This document shows positions 19,231-27,293 of a stretch of 64,000 nt of DNA, in pieces. Both the position numbers and the translations under genes were made by a program. Under the pieces are notes generated by a model. That model did not search any database. It was not told the origin of the DNA and worked only from the letters and a program-made list of their open reading frames with translations. The first letter of the stretch is position 1, and the number at the start of each line of letters is the position of its first letter. The DNA is from Ferrimicrobium acidiphilum DSM 19497 (GTDB lineage Bacteria > Actinomycetota > Acidimicrobiia > Acidimicrobiales > Acidimicrobiaceae), in NCBI RefSeq assembly GCF_000949255.1, contig NZ_JXUW01000010.1, positions 20,749-84,748 on the forward strand, given 5' to 3'.

Positions 19231-20295
19231 ATACTTCGGATTTAGCTTGGAACGCATCCAAGGAGCGATCAGTCGACGTGCTAAAACCTGGACGCCACTT
19301 GCGATAGGTATTGCTACCAGCGCACCTGGCACCCCCGCTAACTGTGCGCCTATCAGTACGGCCAGTAATATCCACAGCGGATTAAGTTGCACGGTCCTCG
19401 AAAGCACCACTGGATTGAGTAGATGGTTCTCGATCTGCTGATAGACCAGAAACACCACTAGAAGAATGAGTGCTGGGACTAAGCCATGAAGGAGTGCTAG
19501 CCCAACGGCAGGGATGCCTGCCAAGAGACCACCGACAAGCGGAATTAGATCCACCAGCCCAACCCACACCGCCACCAACAGCGCGAATGGCAACCCTAGT
19601 GAGCGAAATGCGACATACACCACCACGCCAGCGATGATCGAAGTTGCGAGATTACCTAGCACGTAACCACTGACAGCAACTGCAGTCTCATGAAGAGCGC
19701 TACGCAAATTCTTGCCACTGCCACTAGGCAACAGACCCACAGCCACGTCTATGCCGCGCGGTCCCTCGAGCGAAAAAAACACCGTCAGCATAGCGGTGAT
19801 AACCACGTCAGTCAAAAACGACAATACACCCTTCGCTGCGAGCAGCGCTGGCCCGACCGCAGTGCCAGCAAACTTGGCGATCCCTTGGGCAGAAAGATTC
19901 AGATAGTGCTCAATATGGAACTTGGTTAACAGTGACACGAGCCGAGTTTTCTTGTGGGTCACAGTGCGAATCAACGCTGGTAGATCATTGGCGAGTCGAA
20001 TACCAGCCGAGTAAAGTGGGACACTAAAAATCAATAGAATACCGACTAGCACCGCAGCAGCCACAAAGACAGTGAGCGCTACTGCCGCACCTCTTGGAAA
20101 GCGCAGACGCATCAAAAGCTTGACCAGGGGTTCGACAATGATAGCCCCAACGATTGCAACAAGCACCTCTATAGCGAGATGCTGCATGTACATTACAAAG
20201 GCAAGCGCCAATACAATCCCAAGGAGACCAACCTCTGCGAGGAAGATCTGTTTGCCGAGACCAGCATATCGACTGGCAGTCTCACCGGCCCCCAT
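19195..20295 (-). CDS. AI-2E family (PerM-like) transporter
   Basis: This 366-residue polytopic protein has the AI-2E/PerM layout: two early helices (VGLLGIVLALAFVMYMQHLAIEVL region), a long hydrophilic insert (FHIEHYLNLSAQGIAKFAG), then the conserved VGLVDLIPLVGGLLAGIPAVG helix pair and a late QQIENHLLNPVVLSRTVQLNP-like block (given in part: QQIENHLLNP). Members export small molecules or act as Na+/H+ antiporters; the name does not prove autoinducer transport. It is convergent with the deacetylase, overlapping by 36 bp. Start at 20295 gives MGAGETASRYAG. Confidence 0.88.
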   Translation of the reverse strand: MGAGETASRYAGLGKQIFLAEVGLLGIVLALAFVMYMQHLAIEVLVAIVGAIIVEPLVKLLMRLRFPRGAAVALTVFVAAAVLVGILLIFSVPLYSAGIRLANDLPALIRTVTHKKTRLVSLLTKFHIEHYLNLSAQGIAKFAGTAVGPALLAAKGVLSFLTDVVITAMLTVFFSLEGPRGIDVAVGLLPSGSGKNLRSALHETAVAVSGYVLGNLATSIIAGVVVYVAFRSLGLPFALLVAVWVGLVDLIPLVGGLLAGIPAVGLALLHGLVPALILLVVFLVYQQIENHLLNPVVLSRTVQLNPLWILLAVLIGAQLAGVPGALVAIPIASGVQVLARRLIAPWMRSKLNPKYSDPVVGEGGEA

Positions 20296-20542
20296 GCGTC
20301 CCCACTCTCAATTCCATCATGGCAACCACAACCCGGCACCTCAAATTTTCCATCAACTATGACAGCATGACCTTAGTAGTCGATCCTCATTGAAGTGGTA
20401 ACGTCAATAGCCTCCAACCGAAACGCGCAGCACATCTACCGCTCACGACTCCAGAACGTAAAGGCCCACCTTAGCCCTTCTAGTAGAGATTATTGACGCC
20501 AACAACCACCTCTTTATCGCTTTGTTCAACTAAGGTGAAGAT

Positions 20543-21706
20543 GTGAGCACTTGGCGGTCCAAGAGCGGCGACGGTCGCCGCAACACCTCCCACCGCCTCC
20601 CTTCTGATCAGTCGCGAGAGGTTATAACAGGGACCCGACGCAGCCTCAGCAAGCTTGTTCGCCACTTCGCAATCCGGGGAATATGGGGGTTTGCGATTCT
20701 TCTGGTAGTCGAATACCTGGTGATCCCCCAGATCGCTGGAGCAAGAAAAACTCTCCATCTACTCAGCCAAGCCAATTATTGGCTGATCCCCCTGGCGATT
20801 GTGGCCGAGGCGCTATCGCTCTTCTCTTACGCCAAGTTAACATCTGCCGTTCTCCCACAGCCACAACCGTCGCTAAAGTCATTGGCCAAGGTTGACCTTT
20901 CCGGACTGGCGGTATCGCATGTTTTGCCTGGCGGTACCGCAAGTGGCGCTGGGCTAACGGTACGCCTTCTCAATGGTCTCGGTGTTCGTGGTACGGATGC
21001 GGGGGTAGCACTCGCCACTCAGGGAATAGGCTCTGCCGTCGTGCTAAACGTCATCCTCTGGCTAGCACTCATAATCTCGCTACCGCTATTCGGTTTCAAC
21101 ACCCTCTACCTAATCGTCGCTGCTCTTGGAATCGTCCTTATGGCCCTCGTGATAGCGCTAGTGCTGACACTGACACGTGGCAATCAACGCCTGGTGGATC
21201 TGGTAGATAAGATCATCGGAAAAATCCCATTCCTTAACCGCATCCAGTCTCCGCTACACGCCGGTATCATCCGAGCTGGTGAACGGATCCGTGCTCTCGT
21301 CGGAGATCGGGTGCTTCTAAAAAAGGCCGTTACCTGGGCAGCATGCAACTGGCTCTTCGATGCACTGAGCCTCTGGATTATGCTGCTAGCGTTTGGTTCT
21401 GTCGTTAACCCTGACGCGCTACTAGTAAGTTATGGGATCGCAAACGTCGCGGCGGCAATCCCTATTACCCCAGGGGGACTTGGTGTAGTCGAGGGAATCA
21501 TGATCCCATTGATCACCGGCTTTGGAACAACTAGAGGCATAGCCATACTCGGCGTCCTTTCGTATCGGCTGTTCAATTTCTGGATACCAATCCCGGTTGG
21601 AGTGGGAACCTATGTCTCGCTCAAGTTAAGCCGAGGAGAGGAGATCACTATGGAACTCGATCGACTTGACTCTCCACCAGATGAAGAGGATGGCTCGAAA
21701 GACTAA
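20543..21706 (+). CDS. lysylphosphatidylglycerol synthase transmembrane-domain (UPF0104) family protein
   Basis: A 387-residue membrane protein of the AglD/YbhN-type flippase-like family: SQANYWLIPLAIVAEALSLF, then SGLAVSHVLPGGTASGAG (the characteristic P-G-G-x-x-S/G motif), ANVAAAIPITPGGLGVVEG near the C-terminus, and about eight helices. These proteins resemble the membrane half of MprF but lack the aminoacyl transferase domain. The start is a GTG at 20543 after AAGGTGAAG. The last 25 residues are acidic. Given nearby glycosyltransferase and deacetylase genes, a lipid or glycan translocation role is plausible. Confidence 0.85.
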   Translation: MSTWRSKSGDGRRNTSHRLPSDQSREVITGTRRSLSKLVRHFAIRGIWGFAILLVVEYLVIPQIAGARKTLHLLSQANYWLIPLAIVAEALSLFSYAKLTSAVLPQPQPSLKSLAKVDLSGLAVSHVLPGGTASGAGLTVRLLNGLGVRGTDAGVALATQGIGSAVVLNVILWLALIISLPLFGFNTLYLIVAALGIVLMALVIALVLTLTRGNQRLVDLVDKIIGKIPFLNRIQSPLHAGIIRAGERIRALVGDRVLLKKAVTWAACNWLFDALSLWIMLLAFGSVVNPDALLVSYGIANVAAAIPITPGGLGVVEGIMIPLITGFGTTRGIAILGVLSYRLFNFWIPIPVGVGTYVSLKLSRGEEITMELDRLDSPPDEEDGSKD

Positions 21707-21908
21707 ACCATCCTGCACTCAAATACCCTATCTTGAACGCGATTTTCCGAAGCGCGGCTCGGGCGCCGGACTCAAAGCACCTCTGCCCGCCCCAGACCTA
21801 CAAGCAGAAGCGAGTAACACTCGATACGAGGGTCCCAAACCATGCGAGCCCAAGCATGCGACCCCAGCGATGCAACCATCGCGGGTAGGCCGACACCAAC
21901 TTTACATA

Positions 21909-23345
21909 CTATTTATTGCGTTGCTGTTGTACGATGATGTGAGTTGGCAAACCCTGTGCAACCTCAGCAGCCTCAGGATACATCTCCGAGAGCGTCGGAT
22001 GGGGATGAATGGTGAGCGCCAAATCATCGATGGTTGCACCGAGTTCAATCGCGAGCACGGCCTCGCTGATTAGATTCGAGGCGTCTATCCCGACGATATG
22101 CACACCAAGGAGCCGCCTGCTGTCCGCCAGAGCTATGAGCTTCACCTCGCCTACCGACGCACCAAGAACAATCGCTCGCCCGTTGGCACGATAGGGAAAC
22201 TTGGCGACTAGGACGTTGTCAGGATAACGCGAGCGCGCCTCCTGCTCACCCAGGCCAGCGACGGCCACCTCTGGTTCAGCAAAGATTACAGCGGGTATTA
22301 CGGTGGCGTCGTTGCCCGCTTGTTGTCCAGCGGCAACCTCTGCAGCCACTTTGGCCTCGTAGTAGGCCTTATGAGCGAGCATGGGGCCAGGCACGATATC
22401 ACCAATGGCAAAGACATGCGCATTTGAGGTTCGCATCTGGTCATCGACCTCGACACGATAATCGGAACCAATGGTAATGCCAGCCATCGCCAGCCCCAGA
22501 TCATCATCCAAGTTTGGCACCCGCCCAACCAGCACGGCGACCGCGTTTCCACGAATCTCCTCTGTAAGTTCACCGTTCGTGATCTCCACCACGACGGAGT
22601 CCCCTACGGTCTTCATGCCATGAACCTCAACACCAGTCCGCACCTCAACACCCATCTCCCTCAGGACGGTTCGAAGTGTTCGCTGGATCTCTGGTTCTAC
22701 ACCCATCACAATCTCTGGAGCCATCTCAAGAATCGTCACCTTGGTGCCAAGTCGTGCGTGTGCGCTACCAAGCTCGACGCCGATATAACCACCGCCAATG
22801 ATGATCAGATCCCGACGGATGACTGGAGTGAAAAGAAGGTCGGTCGAGTCCAAGACCCGCTGGTGATCGACGGTGAAACCATCGAGCTCACGGGGTGAAG
22901 ATCCAGTCGCCAAGATACAGTCCTTGAACTTTATCCTGCTCGTCTCGTGACTCGCGCGAATGCGAACCTCGTTGGGGCCCACGAAACTGGCCTCACCCTC
23001 GACAATCTCAACCTCCGCGGCCTTGAGTAACTGTCTCACACCGGAGGTGAGACGTTCTACACTGCCTGTGACCGTCTGCGAAAGAACAATCGGGTCGATG
23101 TGGGCGTCCTCAGTAACTACCCCCTTCTTCGAGAGACTATCAAGCTCGTGAAAGCGACTCGACAACTCTATAAGTGCCTTGGAAGGTATGCAACCAACAT
23201 TGAGACAGACCCCACCGATATTCTCTCGTTCAACTAAGGTAACCGACCGACCCAGCTGCGAGGCTCGAATAGCCGCGCTGTAGCCACCCGGACCGCCGCC
23301 AATAACGAGGAGATCCGCCTGTTCGGTAAACTCGCCGACTACCAC
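21909..23345 (-). CDS. lpdA: dihydrolipoamide dehydrogenase (E3)
   Basis: The flavoprotein that reoxidises lipoamide on E2 and passes electrons to NAD+. The 478 residues hold the FAD site VIGGGPGGYSAAIRA, the redox disulfide GGVCLNVGCIPSK, the NAD site IIGGGYIGVELG, a second FAD motif (VFAIGDIVPGPMLAH), and the C-terminal catalytic HPHPTLSEMYPEA (His-Glu pair). It immediately follows E2: the stop of E2 and this start are adjacent (23346/23345). It is the last gene of the four-gene operon. It could also serve other 2-oxoacid complexes of the cell. Confidence 0.95.
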   Translation of the reverse strand: MVVGEFTEQADLLVIGGGPGGYSAAIRASQLGRSVTLVERENIGGVCLNVGCIPSKALIELSSRFHELDSLSKKGVVTEDAHIDPIVLSQTVTGSVERLTSGVRQLLKAAEVEIVEGEASFVGPNEVRIRASHETSRIKFKDCILATGSSPRELDGFTVDHQRVLDSTDLLFTPVIRRDLIIIGGGYIGVELGSAHARLGTKVTILEMAPEIVMGVEPEIQRTLRTVLREMGVEVRTGVEVHGMKTVGDSVVVEITNGELTEEIRGNAVAVLVGRVPNLDDDLGLAMAGITIGSDYRVEVDDQMRTSNAHVFAIGDIVPGPMLAHKAYYEAKVAAEVAAGQQAGNDATVIPAVIFAEPEVAVAGLGEQEARSRYPDNVLVAKFPYRANGRAIVLGASVGEVKLIALADSRRLLGVHIVGIDASNLISEAVLAIELGATIDDLALTIHPHPTLSEMYPEAAEVAQGLPTHIIVQQQRNK

Positions 23346-24626
23346 CTACTTCATCTCCATCATCAACCGCACCGGATCGCTCAGTAGAGATATGATGCGC
23401 ATCAAAAATCTGGAGGCGTATCCACCATCGATAATCCGATGATCGAAGGTGAGCGAAAGCGTCATCTGGTCGCCAACCCCTACGGTCCCATCATCGAGGA
23501 CGACTGGACGCTTGCGAATAGGCCCAACACCAAGGATGCCGACCTCTGGGTAGTTGATGATCGGGGTGGCATAGACTCCACCAATGGTTCCGTAGTTAGT
23601 GATTGTAAACGTTGAACCCGTCAACTCTCCAGACGTCAGCGTGTGCGCCCTCGCACCTTCAATCAGATGCCCAAGCTCCCGTGATACCTGTATCAAAGAC
23701 TTTTCGGCCACAGATCGAAGTACCGGCACCATCAACCCCTGAGGGTCGTCAACCGCAAATCCGAGATGCACGTCAGTGTAGGTAACGATCTCACCAGCCT
23801 CCTCATCGAGTCGGCCGTTGAGATCGGGGAACTGCTCCAAAACTCCGGCTACTGCCTTGGCTATCAGAGGAAGATAGCTAATTCGCTCGGGCTCAAGACG
23901 CTCATTCATATCGCGGCGCAGAGCCACCAAAGCAGCAACGTTCGCCTCCTCAAAGACCGAAACCTGCACGGCATGTGACCATGAGCGAGCCATATTCTCG
24001 GCAATCCGCTTCCGGATTCCGACCAATGGGCGCCGCTGTTCCTTTGCAGCCTCAACCGACGTGCTAGCTATGACCTGCTGATTAACCGATGACCCCTCTC
24101 CGGGTTCTGAAAAATCATCCTGGGTGGGTGCCGAGACCCTCTGACCTCCACCGCTAGCCACTCTCCTGAGATCCTCAGCGAGCACGCGACCATCGGGACC
24201 AGTTCCTTCAACGAAATTGATATCGAGCCCGAGCTCACGTGCCAACCGACGCACAGCTGGGGTCGCGAGCGCACGCTCTCGCGAACTCTCAGCAACTGCG
24301 ATCGGCCTATTGGGTGCAACAGTGGCCGCCTTCTGGGTGGGTGCAGCTGCAGTAGGAGTCACCTCACGCTCTGGTCTTGGCCCAGCCTGATCGGTCGAGA
24401 AGGCGACAACGACCTCGCCAACCTTGACGGTATCTCCCTCATGGAACAGAACCTTGTCAATCGAACCCGAGACTGGGGCCCCGATTGTCACGACGGCCTT
24501 ATCGGTCTCAACATCCAGCAAGGGCTCATCGCGCTTGACTTCATCGCCCTCTTGACTGTACCACTTCACGATCTGAGCCTCGTGTAGACCCTCGCCTACA
24601 TCGGGAAACTTCCACTCCACAGTCAA
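23346..24626 (-). CDS. dihydrolipoamide acyltransferase (E2) of a 2-oxoacid dehydrogenase complex
   Basis: A 426-residue E2 with one N-terminal lipoyl domain (lipoyl Lys in VETDKAVV, about residue 43), a proline/alanine-rich linker, a peripheral subunit-binding domain (TPAVRRLARELGLDINFVEG in parts; GPDGRVLAEDL), and a catalytic acyltransferase domain with the active-site DHRIIDGGYASRF. E2 forms the complex core and transfers the acyl group to CoA. Eight bases separate its start from the E1beta stop. Pyruvate and branched-chain complexes look alike here, so the substrate is left open. Confidence 0.93.
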   Translation of the reverse strand: MTVEWKFPDVGEGLHEAQIVKWYSQEGDEVKRDEPLLDVETDKAVVTIGAPVSGSIDKVLFHEGDTVKVGEVVVAFSTDQAGPRPEREVTPTAAAPTQKAATVAPNRPIAVAESSRERALATPAVRRLARELGLDINFVEGTGPDGRVLAEDLRRVASGGGQRVSAPTQDDFSEPGEGSSVNQQVIASTSVEAAKEQRRPLVGIRKRIAENMARSWSHAVQVSVFEEANVAALVALRRDMNERLEPERISYLPLIAKAVAGVLEQFPDLNGRLDEEAGEIVTYTDVHLGFAVDDPQGLMVPVLRSVAEKSLIQVSRELGHLIEGARAHTLTSGELTGSTFTITNYGTIGGVYATPIINYPEVGILGVGPIRKRPVVLDDGTVGVGDQMTLSLTFDHRIIDGGYASRFLMRIISLLSDPVRLMMEMK

Positions 24627-24633
24627 TTACTCC

Positions 24634-25614
24634 TTAAAATCGCACTGATGCCAAAGCAGCTGTAATCACTTGCGAGGTATCTGGCAACCAAAGATCCTCA
24701 AACATAGTCATCGGATACGGTGTGTCGTACCCGGTGACTCGGAGCACAGGTGCCTCCAAGTAAAGGAAGGCCTTCTCCTGGATCACAGCCGCAAGCTCTC
24801 CCCCAAAGCCTGAGGTTCTAACGGCCTCATGGACTACTACAGCTCGCTGTGTCTTTTGCACTGAGGCAACCAGTGTCGCCTCGTCGAGTGGGGTCAGGGT
24901 CCTTAGATCAATCACCTCTGGAGAGACGTCATACTGGGCCACCAGCTCGTCAGCGGCAGCGAGGATGAGGGCCATCGATGGTCCCCAACCGATCAAGGTC
25001 ACATCGGTACCCTCGCGAACGACATTCGCCTTCCCAAGTGGAATGCGATAAGCCTCCTCGGGTACCTCATCTCGAAAAGCACGATACAGCCGCATTGGCT
25101 CAAGGAACAAGACCGGATCTGGGTCGTCGATAGCGCTCAGCAGGAGCCCCTTGGCATCGTAGGGGTTCGAGGGAGTGACAACTTTAATACCCGGAGTATG
25201 CGTGAAAAGCGCCTCAAGCGAGTCCGAGTGGATCTCCGGAGCCTTCACTCCTCCGCCAAAAGGTGCTCGAATAACCATAGGGGCGCCATAGCGGCCGAGG
25301 GAACGGAAACGAACCCTCGCCGCCTGCGAGGCGATCTGGTCCATCGTCTCGTAGATAAAGCCAAAAAATTGAATCTCGGCAACCGGCTTCATCCCAGCCA
25401 TCGCTAACCCTACCGAAGTGCCGACGATTCCCGACTCGGCGAGCGGGGTGTCGATCACTCGCTCACCACCGAACTTCTCGAAAAGTCCATCGGTGATCCT
25501 AAAGACGCCTCCATCCTTGCCGACATCCTCGCCAAGTATGATGACGGCAGGATCCTCGGCCAAAGCAGAATCTAGAGCCTGATTAAGTGCCTGTGCAATC
25601 GTCAACTTCGCCAT
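24634..25614 (-). CDS. 2-oxoacid dehydrogenase E1 component, beta subunit
   Basis: The beta half of the TPP-dependent decarboxylase, 326 residues from MAKLTIAQALNQALDSAL. Typical E1beta features are ILGEDVGKDGGVFRIT, DTPLAESGIVGTSVGLAM, the EIQFFGFIYETMDQI block, and EPMRLYRAFRDEVP. The frame opens 14 codons upstream, but the ATG at 25614 sits one base after the E1alpha stop (TGAGATG) and matches the family N-terminus, so I prefer it. It pairs with the gene upstream to make the alpha2beta2 E1. Confidence 0.94.
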   Translation of the reverse strand: MAKLTIAQALNQALDSALAEDPAVIILGEDVGKDGGVFRITDGLFEKFGGERVIDTPLAESGIVGTSVGLAMAGMKPVAEIQFFGFIYETMDQIASQAARVRFRSLGRYGAPMVIRAPFGGGVKAPEIHSDSLEALFTHTPGIKVVTPSNPYDAKGLLLSAIDDPDPVLFLEPMRLYRAFRDEVPEEAYRIPLGKANVVREGTDVTLIGWGPSMALILAAADELVAQYDVSPEVIDLRTLTPLDEATLVASVQKTQRAVVVHEAVRTSGFGGELAAVIQEKAFLYLEAPVLRVTGYDTPYPMTMFEDLWLPDTSQVITAALASVRF

Positions 25615-25615
25615 C

Positions 25616-26722
25616 TCAGGCCCCCATCTCTTTGACTCGGGCCTCAAACTGGGCACGCTGGGAAGCTAGGCCCGCAGGGACCTCTGCATAGACATTGTCA
25701 AAAAGAACGAGAGGGGAGATATCAAGAGCCTCATGAAACGTGGCTAATATCTCCTCGACCTTACGTTCCGACTCCACATCAATGGCAACGACATCGTCAT
25801 CACTCAGCTCACCCTGGTCGCGTAGCCAGGCCTCAAGCCGGAGCAAAGGATCGCGACGGATCCAAAGATCCTCCTCTTCGGAGGCTCGGTACTTTCCAGG
25901 ATCATCCGCGGTCGTGTGCGCACCCAGTCTATAGGTCACTGCCTCAACCAAGAACGGCCCCTCACCAGCGCGAACGCGCCCAGTTAACTCGTGCATTAGG
26001 TTGGCGACCGCGATATAGTCGTTGCCGTCAACTCGGTATCCCTCAATCCCATAGGCGACCGAGCGCTGTGCGATCGTCTCAGCATGCATCTGCCGTGAGA
26101 GTGGTACAGATATCGCCCATTGGTTGTTCTCACAAAAGAAAATTAGCGGCACCTCTAGAACCGAAGCGAAGTTCATAGCCTCATGAAAATCTCCCTGCGA
26201 CGTCGCTCCGTCACCGAAGGTGACTACTGTTGCCGCCGCTTCGTGACGCAGCTTGGTAGCCCACGCAACCCCAACACCATGGAGAGTCTGCGCAGCTATT
26301 ACCACCTGCGCCGGCAAGACTTGCTCGCCAACCGGGATGTCTCCAAGACTCGGATGACCCTTAGAGAAGAACAGGCCGTGCTCCAACGGGACTCCACGCA
26401 GATAGCTCGCCGCCCAGTCTCGATAGGTGGGAACGAGCCAGTCGTGCTGGTTCAGCGCAGCCACGGCCCCCATCTGGGCAGCCTCTTGCCCCTTGAATGG
26501 CGCATAAGTCCCGATCACGCCTTGGCGCTGGAGATTCCAAGCGCGCTCATCGAACCTTCGTAAAAAGCGCATGGTCTCATAGGTTTCTTTTATATCAGCC
26601 ACCGATAGGACTCCCAGCTCACCAACGAGCTTGCCCTCCTCATCGAGCCGCTGTATCAACGGAAACATCTCCATACCATCGGTCACGACAGACCACCCCC
26701 TTTCTGGGTTGTCCTCGGGCAT
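25616..26722 (-). CDS. 2-oxoacid dehydrogenase E1 component, alpha subunit
   Basis: A 368-residue E1alpha of the Bacillus/actinobacterial heterotetrameric type. The TPP-binding motif runs GDGATSQGDFHEAMNFAS to CENNQWAIS (GDG...NN), with the phosphorylation-loop-like YRLGAHTTADDPGKYR further on. It is the first gene of the E1alpha-E1beta-E2-E3 operon. The first 15 residues are poorly conserved, so the exact start (ATG 26722 or an internal Met) is uncertain. The complex probably feeds acetyl-CoA from pyruvate, but a branched-chain 2-oxoacid role is possible. The 160 bp upstream should contain the operon promoter. Confidence 0.94.
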   Translation of the reverse strand: MPEDNPERGWSVVTDGMEMFPLIQRLDEEGKLVGELGVLSVADIKETYETMRFLRRFDERAWNLQRQGVIGTYAPFKGQEAAQMGAVAALNQHDWLVPTYRDWAASYLRGVPLEHGLFFSKGHPSLGDIPVGEQVLPAQVVIAAQTLHGVGVAWATKLRHEAAATVVTFGDGATSQGDFHEAMNFASVLEVPLIFFCENNQWAISVPLSRQMHAETIAQRSVAYGIEGYRVDGNDYIAVANLMHELTGRVRAGEGPFLVEAVTYRLGAHTTADDPGKYRASEEEDLWIRRDPLLRLEAWLRDQGELSDDDVVAIDVESERKVEEILATFHEALDISPLVLFDNVYAEVPAGLASQRAQFEARVKEMGA

Positions 26723-26885
26723 AGCCGCCTATGTGCTGAGGCGACATGCTCTTGCTATGTCGATAGTCTTGGGATCGCCAAGTCAACTGACACCATCAAC
26801 CAATATAGTGCAACAGCGGCAACGGAACCAAGACCAACCTTTCTTAAAAGATTAGAGTCGAAATGTTACCGAGTGGTTACAGCTC

Positions 26886-27293
26886 TTAGAACTCTTCGCC
26901 GCCGAGTGCTCGCATTAGTGCGAGTGTGGCGGCAATACCGCGCCGCGTCGACGGAAGCCTAAGCTGTCGTGCAAGTTCGCGCCAGGTCGGCACCTTCGAG
27001 TAGGCGACACTCGCCGATGTCGCCTGAATCCCGCTAGCTAGCCTCTCCACCAAAAGTGGCGTATACGAACCTCCGAGCATCGTTAGCTTGGCGAGACGGG
27101 TTATCGCAGCTCTGCCAGCATTGGAGTCGATCTTCTCGAGTATGACTGCCAACGCATCAGCTCCTCCGTAACGAGCCGCGACCAACAACTCCTCTAACTT
27201 CTTTGGCTCAGTTCGAGGATCATCTAGCCCAGTTGTAGTGCCAGGTTGTATGTAATCGATTGGTTCTGCCATCAGATTCTCACTTTCGCTCAT
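26886..27293 (-). CDS. DUF1641-type protein linked to formate dehydrogenase
   Basis: A 135-residue protein, mostly helical, from the ATG at 27293 (MSESENLMAEPIDYI). The middle part ALAVILEKIDSNAGRAAI and the C-terminal half PTWRELARQLRLPSTRRGIA resemble the DUF1641 family, whose Bacillus members (YrhD, YjgD) are encoded next to FdhA-type oxidoreductases; this recall is from memory. It overlaps the oxidoreductase stop by 14 bp, so it is cotranslated with it. It may be a small accessory or subunit; no catalytic residues are visible. An ATG at 27272 is an alternative start. Confidence 0.65.
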   Translation of the reverse strand: MSESENLMAEPIDYIQPGTTTGLDDPRTEPKKLEELLVAARYGGADALAVILEKIDSNAGRAAITRLAKLTMLGGSYTPLLVERLASGIQATSASVAYSKVPTWRELARQLRLPSTRRGIAATLALMRALGGEEF